NCBI RefSeq assembly: GCF_000732605.1
Contig: NZ_JPME01000020.1
Coordinates: forward strand, 62,001 to 126,000
Source of the DNA: Lacrimispora celerecrescens
GTDB lineage: Bacteria; Bacillota; Clostridia; Lachnospirales; Lachnospiraceae
DNA length: 64,000 nt
Reading direction: 5' to 3'
Under the pieces are notes generated by a model, which ran no database searches, was not told where the DNA came from, and worked only from the letters and a program-made list of their open reading frames with translations. Each line of letters opens with the position of its first letter. Within the stretch, counting starts at the first letter, position 1. This document shows positions 10,761 through 18,874 of this stretch, one piece after another. Made by a program: the position numbers and the translations under genes.

Positions 10761-11507
10761 TTATTTAGAAAGCCTTACCGGCAAACCAGTACGGATTACC
10801 GCCTTGTGCTCTCCTTTTTTCACTAATTCCTCTGTAAGTTTTTTATCCGTAATAAGAGTCCCTGCCAGTTCCCACACGCCAAAGTCAAAAAGTACTGGGG
10901 CAAGAGCGACACTTGGTCCCACTAATATTACTTTTGCATTCCGTGACAGCTCTAACAGTCTTGGAAGGGTTTTATTAACCAGGGTAAATCCAGTGATAAA
11001 AACATAATCTCTGTCTGAAAGTATATATTCACAGGCACTGTCCGGATAATCCCCATCCATTGGATTGCGTTCCAGAACTACGCAGGATTTTGCTTCTTTC
11101 AAATATTCCTCTGCAAAACAGAAATGTCCGATGGTCGCAACTTTTTTTCCTTTGATATCCTCACGGTAGGCCATAAAAGCATCTTCCTTCGATCGCTGCC
11201 TGATTGTACCTTCCTTTTCTAACTTACTGATCCGGTCCGGCTGATTATAATAGGCATTAACCGCTGCGGCACCTATGCTGGCCTCTGTAAAATTCCATGA
11301 TTTTATCAGCCCTGCGGCTTCTTTCCATGACATGTCCAATATGTTTTTTTCAGTCCTTCTAATGGTCTGAAGCGGGTTTGTTGCTGCCGCACCGGTATAT
11401 CCGCAGACTGTCACTGAAGTCCACTGGATTCCTACAAAATAATCTTCTATCTTTACGTCATCTGGTATTGGTTCTATCAGACGGTCATACATTTCCCACA
11501 TACTCAT
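10761..11507 (-). CDS. DUF364/DUF4213-type protein, putative metal-chelate handling
   Basis: A 248-residue soluble protein. The start ATG at 11507 shares one base with the stop of the ATPase gene and has GGAGG six bases upstream; a longer frame to 11528 lacks such a site. The N-terminal half (FVGIQWTSVTVCGYTGAAATNP) and the Rossmann-like C-terminal half (KVATIGHFCF, VILVGPSVALAPVLFDFGV) match the DUF364 family, described in general terms as a heavy-metal chelatase-like fold. Such genes often sit beside FecCD-type importers and molybdenum enzyme genes. The exact reaction is unknown. Confidence 0.75.
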   Translation of the reverse strand: MSMWEMYDRLIEPIPDDVKIEDYFVGIQWTSVTVCGYTGAAATNPLQTIRRTEKNILDMSWKEAAGLIKSWNFTEASIGAAAVNAYYNQPDRISKLEKEGTIRQRSKEDAFMAYREDIKGKKVATIGHFCFAEEYLKEAKSCVVLERNPMDGDYPDSACEYILSDRDYVFITGFTLVNKTLPRLLELSRNAKVILVGPSVALAPVLFDFGVWELAGTLITDKKLTEELVKKGEHKAVIRTGLPVRLSK

Positions 11508-12280
11508 TATCTTCCTCCAGGCATACACACTTTTTTTCCGCTTTTCCGGTCTTCATAGATCTCAATGGGCACCTGGTATACGCTTTCCAAAAGCTCTTTC
11601 GTCAAGATCTTATCCGGCTCACCAAAAGCCGTTATCTTTCCATCTGACATTACCAGTGCTTTATGGGCAAAATAAAAGACATGCTCCGGATTATGGGTGG
11701 ACTGCACAATTAAATACCCCTTTTGTGACAAGGCCCGCAGTTCCTCCATAACCCGGATCTGGTTGCCGTAATCCAAGCTGGAACAGGGTTCATCCATAAT
11801 CAGGATTTTTGCCTCCTGGGCAATGGCCCTTGCAATCAGCACAAGCTGCTGTTCTCCACCGCTGATCTGCCCAAATATACGGTCCTTTAGACTGTCAATC
11901 TTTAATAGCTTCAATGCATTCAATGCCCTGTCCTTTTCTTTCTGTCCCGGACCTACAAAGCGGGGCAGGGAGGCTGTTGTTCCCATTAGCACCATATCCA
12001 GAACCGAAAAAGAGAATGCTGTATCGTGGTTCTGAGGTATATAGGCGATCCTACCAGCCAATTCCCGTTCGGAAAAATGCCGGCGTTCCATTCCATCGAT
12101 CAGAATCTCCCCGTGGTACCCCTTTAACAGACCTAACATGCATCGAAAAAGCGTGCTCTTTCCTGCACCGTTTTTTCCAAGGACACAGACCAGTTCTCCC
12201 TTGTTAAATGAAAAATTGATCCCTTTTAATACTGGAAAACAGTGATAACCAAATTCCAGATTCTTTACTGTCAGCTCCAT
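11507..12280 (-). CDS. ABC transporter ATP-binding protein (FecE/BtuD-like)
   Basis: A 257-residue cytoplasmic ATPase. Walker A is GKNGAGKST near residue 36, the signature is SGGEQQ, Walker B is ILIMDEPCSSLD, and a switch histidine follows in STHNPEH. Sequence style and the FecCD partner place it with the iron/B12 uptake ATPases. It starts 12 bases after the permease gene with a strong GAGGAGGAG site and overlaps the DUF364-like gene by one base, so the operon is tightly coupled. Confidence 0.9.
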   Translation of the reverse strand: MELTVKNLEFGYHCFPVLKGINFSFNKGELVCVLGKNGAGKSTLFRCMLGLLKGYHGEILIDGMERRHFSERELAGRIAYIPQNHDTAFSFSVLDMVLMGTTASLPRFVGPGQKEKDRALNALKLLKIDSLKDRIFGQISGGEQQLVLIARAIAQEAKILIMDEPCSSLDYGNQIRVMEELRALSQKGYLIVQSTHNPEHVFYFAHKALVMSDGKITAFGEPDKILTKELLESVYQVPIEIYEDRKSGKKVCMPGGR

Positions 12281-12292
12281 CTCTCTCCTCCT

Positions 12293-13309
12293 CTATAACC
12301 GGTTACCTTCCCGCAAAATAAGATATAAAAAGAACGGAGCGCCAACAAATGCAGTCAAGATGCCAATTGGGATCTCACTGGTAGCCAAAAGCCTTGCAAA
12401 ATTATCCACGATCAACAGAAAGCTGCCACCCATAAGCAGAGAGGCCGGCAACAGCCTTCGGTAATCGCTGCCTACCAGCATTCTGGCAAAATGAGGGATT
12501 ACAAGTCCTACCCAGCCTATATGCCCGCTTACAGAAACTGCGGCTGAGGTGATTAAAGTTGCGCTGACCACAATAATAAAGCGGAGCTTCCTGGCATTGA
12601 TTCCCATGCTTCTCGCTTCATCTTCCCCAAGGCTTAAAACATTGATCCGCCACCGAAGAAGGTAAATCGGAAGGATTCCCACAAGGATCCATGGTGCAGC
12701 AAACATCACATCTTTCTGCCGGATGGATGCAAGGCTTCCCATAAGCCAATAGGTAATGACCGGAAGGGTATTGGTGGGATCCGCTACCAGTTTTAAGAAA
12801 GAAACCGCTGCGGAAGCAAGGGAGCTTATCATCATGCCGGACAACACAAGTCCTAACACAGGATTATACTTTACCCGGCTGCTGATGAGGCAGACAATTC
12901 CTACCGCACCAAGACCAAAAACAAAGGCACTGATTGTTACGCCGTTATATCCCAATGCAAAAAACAGTCCCAGGGCTGCGCCTAATCCCGCGCCAGAGGA
13001 TGCCCCCAGAACATCCGGTGAAACCATGGGATTCTTAAAGATTCCCTGATAAGCGGCGCCTGCACAGGATAATCCTCCGCCGATCATTGCTGCCATAAAC
13101 ACTCTCGGAAGACGGACCTGGAAAACAACCGTCTCTGCCTGGGCTGGCCAAGTGGTTTTTATGGGAAAGATCGACGAGAGAAGGATCTTTAAGAGTGTGT
13201 CCGGGTATACCGGGTACCGTCCAATCAAAAAGGAACCAAAAAAGCAAACAATAAATAAGAGCACTATGATTCCAAAACGTTTTTTATAAATCCAGTCCCT
13301 TTCCATCAT
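12293..13309 (-). CDS. FecCD-family ABC transporter permease
   Basis: A 338-residue membrane protein with about nine to ten hydrophobic segments. It has the family blocks LPRVFMAAMIGGGLS, GVLGASSGAGLGAALG-like DVLGASSGAGLG, and GWVGLVIPHFARMLVG, which is the ATPase-coupling region. It forms the translocation path for the ligand delivered by the lipoprotein at 9584-10720. Its start overlaps the NTPase gene by 26 bases. Only one permease gene is present, so it should act as a homodimer, as in BtuC systems. Confidence 0.9.
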   Translation of the reverse strand: MMERDWIYKKRFGIIVLLFIVCFFGSFLIGRYPVYPDTLLKILLSSIFPIKTTWPAQAETVVFQVRLPRVFMAAMIGGGLSCAGAAYQGIFKNPMVSPDVLGASSGAGLGAALGLFFALGYNGVTISAFVFGLGAVGIVCLISSRVKYNPVLGLVLSGMMISSLASAAVSFLKLVADPTNTLPVITYWLMGSLASIRQKDVMFAAPWILVGILPIYLLRWRINVLSLGEDEARSMGINARKLRFIIVVSATLITSAAVSVSGHIGWVGLVIPHFARMLVGSDYRRLLPASLLMGGSFLLIVDNFARLLATSEIPIGILTAFVGAPFFLYLILREGNRL

Positions 13310-13922
13310 GTGGTTCCTTTCCTTCCTTTTCCGTACATTCTCTCAAAAACTCCTTAATTTCTGCCCGAATGTGCTCCTTTTTTTCTCGGTCAAATGTAAG
13401 AATCCGTCCATTTGACCGTTTTTCAAGCTTTTCTTCCAACTCCCGAAGAAGCTTGTCCGGATCAGGTTCTGTGGGAACTCTGGTTCTCATGGATTGCAGA
13501 TTTTTATGGCTTTTCAAAACACCTATGCAGGGTATCTGGCTATCAATGCGGCAAAGTACCTCCTCCATAAATTCCGGTGCAAAAAGTTCTACCCCGCCTA
13601 TTTCATCCAGAAGGCAAAGCCTACTTTGAGCTGAGGAACGCAGAATTTCCATTCCATCGGTTTTGAAAAACTGAAGATTTTTTTGAAATCCATGTTCAGT
13701 CCGTTGGATAAATATATTCGACAGCCCTTTTTTATAGGCAGCCGCGGGTATCCATTCTTCATCTGCCGGAACCATACGAAATCCCATGGTCATTCCATCT
13801 TCATTCAGCAAACGTTGGGAATAAAACCCTCCCATTATCTTGTGCCAGGGTTTTAAGCATTCAAAAAGCAAGGTTGTCTTTCCTTCTCCTGAATCACCTT
13901 TTAAAAATAAAAACTTCCCCAT
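13284..13922 (-). CDS. THEP1-like nucleoside-triphosphatase
   Basis: A 212-residue P-loop protein. The P-loop GDSGEGKTT is at residues 9-17, and LCLLDEIGGVELF near residue 115 is the Walker B strand with a catalytic Asp-Glu pair. This layout matches the THEP1/DUF2478 group of small NTPases. Its ATG overlaps the XdhC-like stop by one base and its end overlaps the permease start by 26 bases. The nucleotide could support cofactor synthesis or insertion together with the XdhC-like protein, but that is inference from position alone. Confidence 0.75.
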   Translation of the reverse strand: MGKFLFLKGDSGEGKTTLLFECLKPWHKIMGGFYSQRLLNEDGMTMGFRMVPADEEWIPAAAYKKGLSNIFIQRTEHGFQKNLQFFKTDGMEILRSSAQSRLCLLDEIGGVELFAPEFMEEVLCRIDSQIPCIGVLKSHKNLQSMRTRVPTEPDPDKLLRELEEKLEKRSNGRILTFDREKKEHIRAEIKEFLRECTEKEGKEPHDGKGLDL

Positions 13923-14953
13923 TATTTTTTTCGCCCTTCCCGCAGGGCCCTGACAGCAATCAATTCTCCCGCCACACTGATGGCAATTTCAGCGGGTGTT
14001 TCTGCGTAGATTTCCAAACCGATGGGGCTGTGACAGTTATCGATTTGTTCTCTGGTAACGCCGTCTGCCGTAAGCTTTTCGGCCAAGGTTTCCAGTTTTT
14101 TGCGGCTGCCAATCACACCGATATAGCAGGTGTTTTTCGTAAGAACCTGTCTTTGAACAACATAATCAGACTGATGTCCTCTGGTCATAACACAGACATA
14201 ATCACATTCCCTTAATTCAAGGTAATCAAAAATCCGTTCATAATTCCCCACAATGGTTTTCTCTGCCTGGGGAAACAGTTTATCATTGGCAAATTCCGGC
14301 CGGTCATCAAAAACGGTACACCGGAATCCTACATGTGCCAAAACCGGTACCAATTCCTGTGCCACATGTCCGCCTCCGAAAATATAGACGCAGCCGGCCC
14401 GGACCAGAGGCTCGCTGTAATACTTTCGCTCACCAAAGTTTTTTTGAACCGCTTTATATTGAAGGAGAACTTTTCTATCTTCTTCACCAATCCCCTTTAT
14501 TCCTGTAAATCCCACTGATTTGCTGTATATTCCCAGCCCCCATGCGGCTTCGTCGGTAATATCCATAATAAGCCAGCTGTCTTCATCCTTATCATAGGCT
14601 TCTTCTATCTTCCTGCATAATTCCTTGAATTCCTGATTCTCATGATCCAGATACTGGAAGTAAACCACCACATCACCGCCGCAAATCATGCCAAGATCAG
14701 CTACCTGCTCTTTTCCCAGTACAAAGCTGTGCGTATAGGATGACTTTTCCTCTATCGCTTTCTGTGACCTCTGGATGGACCGGTATTCCACCGCTCCGCC
14801 TCCGATCGTTCCTTCTGTAGTCCCATCCTGTCTTACCAGCATGTGAGAACCTGCACCTCTGGGAGTGGAACCAGAACTTGCAATAATAGTTACCAAAACC
14901 CCATCTTCGCCTTTTTCCAGAGTTTCTAAAACTGTTCTAAACAGCTTCCGCAT
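13922..14953 (-). CDS. XdhC/CoxI-family molybdenum-enzyme accessory protein
   Basis: A 343-residue protein with the XdhC N-terminal block (VTIIASSGSTPRGAGSHMLV, then GTIGGGAVEY) and a C-terminal Rossmann-like domain (VYIFGGGHVAQELVPVLAHVG; VGVIGSRKK as IGVIGSRKK). Family members help sulfurate or insert the molybdenum cofactor of xanthine dehydrogenase-type hydroxylases. It is the first gene of the operon, 14953 being an ATG with AAGGGGG upstream. No hydroxylase gene lies in the window, so the client enzyme must be elsewhere. A clear promoter with a palindrome precedes it. Confidence 0.88.
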   Translation of the reverse strand: MRKLFRTVLETLEKGEDGVLVTIIASSGSTPRGAGSHMLVRQDGTTEGTIGGGAVEYRSIQRSQKAIEEKSSYTHSFVLGKEQVADLGMICGGDVVVYFQYLDHENQEFKELCRKIEEAYDKDEDSWLIMDITDEAAWGLGIYSKSVGFTGIKGIGEEDRKVLLQYKAVQKNFGERKYYSEPLVRAGCVYIFGGGHVAQELVPVLAHVGFRCTVFDDRPEFANDKLFPQAEKTIVGNYERIFDYLELRECDYVCVMTRGHQSDYVVQRQVLTKNTCYIGVIGSRKKLETLAEKLTADGVTREQIDNCHSPIGLEIYAETPAEIAISVAGELIAVRALREGRKK

Positions 14954-15010
14954 TTCAATGCCCCCTTAAAATATTTAATAAACAATTCTCCATCGGATCC
15001 CCTTTTCCGT

Positions 15011-15028
15011 TATATTTTCGAAAATATA
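15011..15028. promoter_or_regulatory. 18-bp perfect palindrome at the start of the xdhC-like operon (operator)
   Basis: TATATTTTCGAAAATATA reads the same on both strands. It begins about five bases downstream of the predicted transcription start, an ideal place for a dimeric repressor. The regulator is not encoded next to it. Confidence 0.65.
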
Positions 15029-15039
15029 TCGGTTTATCT

Positions 15040-15068
15040 ATTATAGCCCTTTTTCCAGAATTTGTAAA
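15040..15068 (-). promoter_or_regulatory. Promoter of the xdhC-like / FecCD operon
   Basis: On the minus strand: TTTACA (15063-15068), a 17-base spacer, and a perfect TATAAT (15040-15045). Start expected near 15033. Confidence 0.8.
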
Positions 15069-15081
15069 CCGGAGAAAAAAA

Positions 15082-15142
15082 GTAAAAAAAATAGGCCCCC
15101 AGATTGAAATTTAATTAAGATAACAATTAAATTTCAATCTGG
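15082..15142 (-). terminator. Terminator of the SH3/NlpC-P60 gene
   Basis: 18-bp perfect arms (15099-15116 and 15125-15142) with an 8-base loop, followed on the minus strand by GGGGCC and a run of eight T. The stem is unusually long and AT-rich. Confidence 0.85.
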
Positions 15143-15153
15143 CGACCTTAAAA

Positions 15154-16758
15154 TTAATCACCGATCATATTACGGATCTTTACCGGCGTCCTGTAATTCC
15201 ATGTGGAAATTTTAATACCGCTGCGTCTGCTGGCCGCATGTACGATCTGTCCGTTACCGATATACATGGATACATGGTTGATGGTTCCTTTGCTGTCTGC
15301 ATAGTAGATTAAATCCCCAGGTCTCATTTCACTGGATTTTACCGCCTTACCCATACCAGCCTGAGAACCGGAATAATGTGGCAGTCCAATGCCAAAATGA
15401 GCGTAAACAGACATGGTAAATCCAGAGCAGTCAGCCCCTTTTGTAAGGCTTGTTCCGCCCCACACATAAGGATTTCCTAAAAATTGCAGGGCATAGTTGA
15501 CGATCTGGGCCCTAAACGATGCCTGGGCATTGGCTTTTTCCTCTAAAGGCGAGAATTTGATTGCTTCAGGAAGAGCGTATCGGACATCAACGTAATCTGT
15601 GGATACATAAGCACTGCTGTTTTCCTCCAGCTCGATCTGTATCCAGCCGTCAATCTGCTTTAAGACAGGATACCGCTCATTGTTGGATATCTGTGTCCAT
15701 ATTTTCGAATCAGTGGAAGGCTCAGTCCTGGCATTTAACATATCCGTGTTGACAATGGCCATCAGCTCTGCAACCTGCAAAGCCTCATCCTTTGCTGCCT
15801 GTCCTGTCTGAATATAATCAGATTTCACATAGCCGGTAATGTTACCGGACTGAATCTTATACCAGCCATCCGTTGTCTCTAATATATTTCCTGCGGCTTT
15901 GCTTGGCATCTTTCCAATAATCTTGCCGTTTTCATTAGGCTCTTCTCTTACGTTCAAATAATTATCCACGTCGGAAATACCAATGTTCTTATAGAGATTG
16001 AATATCATGGCCTTTAGATCCAGTTTTCTGGCCTCATTCAGTCCATATTCCATTTTAACATAATCCGCAGATAAATATCCTGCCGGAACTTGTATCCAGC
16101 CATCAGTCTGTCCTAAAACCTCATACCTTTCATTGGAAAGCGCCTGGCCCACCACATCCGAACTGGTGGATGGCTCCTTTCTGATGTTCATACTGTCGGT
16201 CTGAACGATGGCTCTCAATTTTACCAGATCCATTGCTTTCTTTTTTGCGTCTTCCCCTGATAAAACATATTCGGAATTTATATATCCTTCAATGCCGCCG
16301 GAAGATATTTTACTCCAGCCGGACTCCGTATTCTCCAGGATATCACAGGCACTGTCTCCCTGGAGTTTTCCGATTACATCCTCATCGGTACTCGGTGCTT
16401 TTCTCACGTTTAAATATCCTGATACCTGAATGATTCCTAAATTCTTATAGGAATTTACTACCTTTTCTTTTTCTTCCTTTTCCTTTGCTGCCTGAGCCTC
16501 AGACTCTGCTTTCGCGTCTGCATTTAAGCCTGCTGATTCCTCCATCTTTATTGCAGAGGCCTCCGACCCGGTAGCAAGCATTGCCGGTTTTGCGGCAATG
16601 TGATTCTTCGCTGCCATTCCCACTGCAGAAATAACTGCCAGGCAAAGAACCGCTGTACCTCCCATTGCCAAAAGTTTCTTATAATCATTCTTACTGCGTT
16701 TTTTTCTGGCCTTATCCAAACGAATTATATAATCTTTTTTCTCGTTGTTATTTTCCAT
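15154..16758 (-). CDS. Cell-wall hydrolase: SH3b repeats and NlpC/P60 domain
   Basis: A 534-residue exported protein. A Lys/Arg-rich N-terminus precedes one membrane segment (about residues 30-50), then a low-complexity linker. Four bacterial SH3 repeats follow, recognisable by LNVRKAPSTDE, MNIRKEPSTSS, LNVREEPNENG and LNARTEPSTDS. The C-terminal NlpC/P60 peptidase has its catalytic Cys in GADCSGF and His in INHVSMYIG, with IVHAA as third site. It should cut peptide bonds in peptidoglycan stems at the outer face of the membrane. I chose ATG 16758 because GGAGAG lies ten bases upstream; an ATG 18 bases earlier has poor spacing. It is monocistronic, with its own terminator. Confidence 0.92.
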   Translation of the reverse strand: MENNNEKKDYIIRLDKARKKRSKNDYKKLLAMGGTAVLCLAVISAVGMAAKNHIAAKPAMLATGSEASAIKMEESAGLNADAKAESEAQAAKEKEEKEKVVNSYKNLGIIQVSGYLNVRKAPSTDEDVIGKLQGDSACDILENTESGWSKISSGGIEGYINSEYVLSGEDAKKKAMDLVKLRAIVQTDSMNIRKEPSTSSDVVGQALSNERYEVLGQTDGWIQVPAGYLSADYVKMEYGLNEARKLDLKAMIFNLYKNIGISDVDNYLNVREEPNENGKIIGKMPSKAAGNILETTDGWYKIQSGNITGYVKSDYIQTGQAAKDEALQVAELMAIVNTDMLNARTEPSTDSKIWTQISNNERYPVLKQIDGWIQIELEENSSAYVSTDYVDVRYALPEAIKFSPLEEKANAQASFRAQIVNYALQFLGNPYVWGGTSLTKGADCSGFTMSVYAHFGIGLPHYSGSQAGMGKAVKSSEMRPGDLIYYADSKGTINHVSMYIGNGQIVHAASRRSGIKISTWNYRTPVKIRNMIGD

Positions 16759-16825
16759 CCTGTACTTTCTCTCCATATCCTGTATTCTAGCGGAAAGCCG
16801 ATTCAGACTATAAGCCTATTTGCCT

Positions 16826-16834
16826 AGTATAGCA
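16826..16834 (-). promoter_or_regulatory. Candidate extended -10 promoter for the NlpC/P60 gene
   Basis: TGCTATACT on the minus strand is an extended -10 element 68 bases before the start; the -35 region is poor. The gap 16759-17010 otherwise holds only the terminator of the next gene. Confidence 0.35.
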
Positions 16835-16950
16835 TAAAATGTCATTATTTGCGATATCGGTCTAACAAAAAATTATTAAGATTATGTTACATAATATTAA
16901 GAAGATACATCCAAGAAAGGAAATTTATGTAATAAGCTATCTGCCTTGAA

Positions 16951-16996
16951 GCAAAAAAATACAGGACAGGAAACTTTTTTAAAAGATTTCCTGTCC
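16951..16996 (-). terminator. Terminator of the TrpXYZ-like ABC operon
   Basis: GGACAGGAAA (16964-16973) pairs with TTTCCTGTCC (16987-16996); the minus strand continues with TGTATTTTTTT. Confidence 0.85.
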
Positions 16997-17010
16997 CATC
17001 ATTTCACCGG

Positions 17011-17808
17011 CTATTTCGCCAATATCATTCTATCGTTTGAAAATTCCTCACCGCTTGCCTCTTCGAATTTCTTAAGAAGATCTTCTACTTCCAGCTTCTT
17101 TTTTTCTTCCCCTGACACATCATAAATGATGCGGCCTTCATGCATCATGACAAGCCGGTTGCCAATCTGGATTGCATCCTTCATGTTATGGGTAATCATA
17201 AGAGTCGTGAGATTTTGCTCTTCCACAATCTCTTGTGTGATCTCCAGAACCTTTTTGGCCGTTTTGGGGTCAAGTGCAGCGGTATGTTCATCAAGAAGAA
17301 GCAGTTTTGGCTTTTTCAAGGTCGCCATCAAAAGGGTAAGCGCCTGTCTCTGACCACCGGAAAGTAATCCAACCTTATTGGTCATACGGTCCTGAAGCCC
17401 AAGTCCCAGCTTTTTTAGTGCCTCATAGTAATAGGATTTTTCGCTGGTCCTGATTCCCCAGGCAAGGCCTCTTCCCTGTCCCCTACGGTAAGCCAGAGCC
17501 ATATTTTCCTGTATTTCCATTCCGGCGGCAGTTCCTAACATAGGATCCTGGAATACCCTTCCGATATATTTAGCCCTTTTATACTCCGGATCCCTGGATA
17601 TATTGATCTCATCAATCTGGATCTTACCGGAATCAATGGGGTACACTCCTGCTATCATATTTAACATCGTAGATTTTCCTGCTCCGTTACCGCCGATAAC
17701 AGTTACAAAGTCACCCTCGTTCAGATGGAGGTCGATGCCATTCAATGCTTTTTTTTCATTGATGGTGTTCTTGTTAAATGTTTTTCTGACATTCTTAATA
17801 TCCAGCAC
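17011..17808 (-). CDS. ABC transporter ATP-binding protein (TrpZ-like)
   Basis: A 265-residue ATPase. Walker A is GGNGAGKST near residue 40, the signature LLSGGQRQALTLL, Walker B LLLLDEHTAALDP, and the switch His is in MITHNMKD. I place the start at GTG 17808, with AAGGAGGAG seven bases upstream; the longer frame to 17850 reads through the end of the permease gene. The three-gene set (binding lipoprotein, permease, ATPase) matches importers of the TrpXYZ kind, some of which take up aromatic amino acids or other small compounds. The ligand is not readable here. Confidence 0.88.
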   Translation of the reverse strand: MLDIKNVRKTFNKNTINEKKALNGIDLHLNEGDFVTVIGGNGAGKSTMLNMIAGVYPIDSGKIQIDEINISRDPEYKRAKYIGRVFQDPMLGTAAGMEIQENMALAYRRGQGRGLAWGIRTSEKSYYYEALKKLGLGLQDRMTNKVGLLSGGQRQALTLLMATLKKPKLLLLDEHTAALDPKTAKKVLEITQEIVEEQNLTTLMITHNMKDAIQIGNRLVMMHEGRIIYDVSGEEKKKLEVEDLLKKFEEASGEEFSNDRMILAK

Positions 17809-17810
17809 GG

Positions 17811-18725
17811 TTATTCTCCTCCTTCTGTATAAGATTTTTTGATGCGCCATTTATTCATCATGACCGGCACGCAAAGCGCCACTGCAACGATCGCAGCCGA
17901 TAAAAGCTTCATATCGTTGGCATCCATACCCATTCTTAATACCATGGCACGGATCACAAAATATATGACGGACCCCACTACCGCAGAGATAAGCTTGCTT
18001 GCAAAGGAACGCAGTTTACCCATCAGCACATCACCAATGACAATAGCAGCAAGACCAATGACAATGGCTCCGGTACCCATGCCGATATCCGCATATTTCT
18101 GGCTTTGGCAGACCAGGCCCCCGGAAAGTCCAACAAGTCCGTTACTGATGGTTAGGGCAAGAAGCTTTGTCCAGTTTGTATTGACGCCCTGCGCACGTAT
18201 CATTGCCTGATTATTACCCGTAGCTCGCATGGCACTGCCGATTTCCGTTCCAAAGAACCAGTAAAGAAAGGAAATCATTACGATTGCAATGCCGATCCCA
18301 ATAATCATGGCGGCGGCCTGCTTGCTCAATCCGGTTGCTGCTATGAATTTAGACATAATTGTATCAGTCTTTAAAAGCGGCACATTACTCTTTCCACCCA
18401 TAATCCGGAGATTTATGGACCAAAGACCGATCTGCGTTAAGATTCCTGCCAGAATCGCCGGTATTTCAAATATTGTATGTAACAATCCGGTCACTGCCCC
18501 GGCTGCCATCCCGGCCGCTGCCGCAACCCCTAAGGAAACCCAGGGATCTACGTGAAAATTAAGAATCATAACGGCACACACGCATCCGCCCATGGCAAAG
18601 CTTCCATCTACCGTCAAATCGGCAATGTCCAATAGTTTGTAGGTAATATAAACCCCTAAAACCATAATCCCCCATAAAACCCCCTGAACAACTGCATCCT
18701 GTAGGGATACCAACAAACCACTCAT
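17811..18725 (-). CDS. ABC transporter permease (TrpY-like, LivH/BPD type 2)
   Basis: A 304-residue membrane protein with about eight to nine hydrophobic segments, including VLWGIMVLGVYITYKLLDIADL and the EIGSAMRATGNNQAMIRAQGVN loop that contacts the ATPase. The start ATG at 18725 has GGAGG eight bases upstream; a TTG codon just before it is less likely. It ends two bases before the ATPase gene. Two stable hairpins separate it from the binding-protein gene upstream. Confidence 0.88.
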   Translation of the reverse strand: MSGLLVSLQDAVVQGVLWGIMVLGVYITYKLLDIADLTVDGSFAMGGCVCAVMILNFHVDPWVSLGVAAAAGMAAGAVTGLLHTIFEIPAILAGILTQIGLWSINLRIMGGKSNVPLLKTDTIMSKFIAATGLSKQAAAMIIGIGIAIVMISFLYWFFGTEIGSAMRATGNNQAMIRAQGVNTNWTKLLALTISNGLVGLSGGLVCQSQKYADIGMGTGAIVIGLAAIVIGDVLMGKLRSFASKLISAVVGSVIYFVIRAMVLRMGMDANDMKLLSAAIVAVALCVPVMMNKWRIKKSYTEGGE

Positions 18726-18766
18726 CAATCATTCCTCCGCGTATTTTCTCAAGTTCATAGACATAA

Positions 18767-18853
18767 ATGCCTTACATAAAGAATGAAAGTCCATCCTTTA
18801 TGTAAAGCATCTATGGCCGGCAGGCGGACCAGTCAAACGGGCCCTGCCTGCCG
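18767..18853 (-). repeat. Two consecutive hairpins between binding-protein and permease genes
   Basis: Hairpin one (18818-18853): CGGCAGGC/GCCTGCCG. Hairpin two (18767-18810): 15-base arms with one mismatch around CTTTATGTAA. Neither is followed by a T-run on the minus strand, so they look more like mRNA-stabilising or attenuating structures than full terminators. They would favour high expression of the binding protein over the permease and ATPase. Confidence 0.55.
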
Positions 18854-18874
18854 CTCATTTCTTCTCAAAACTGC

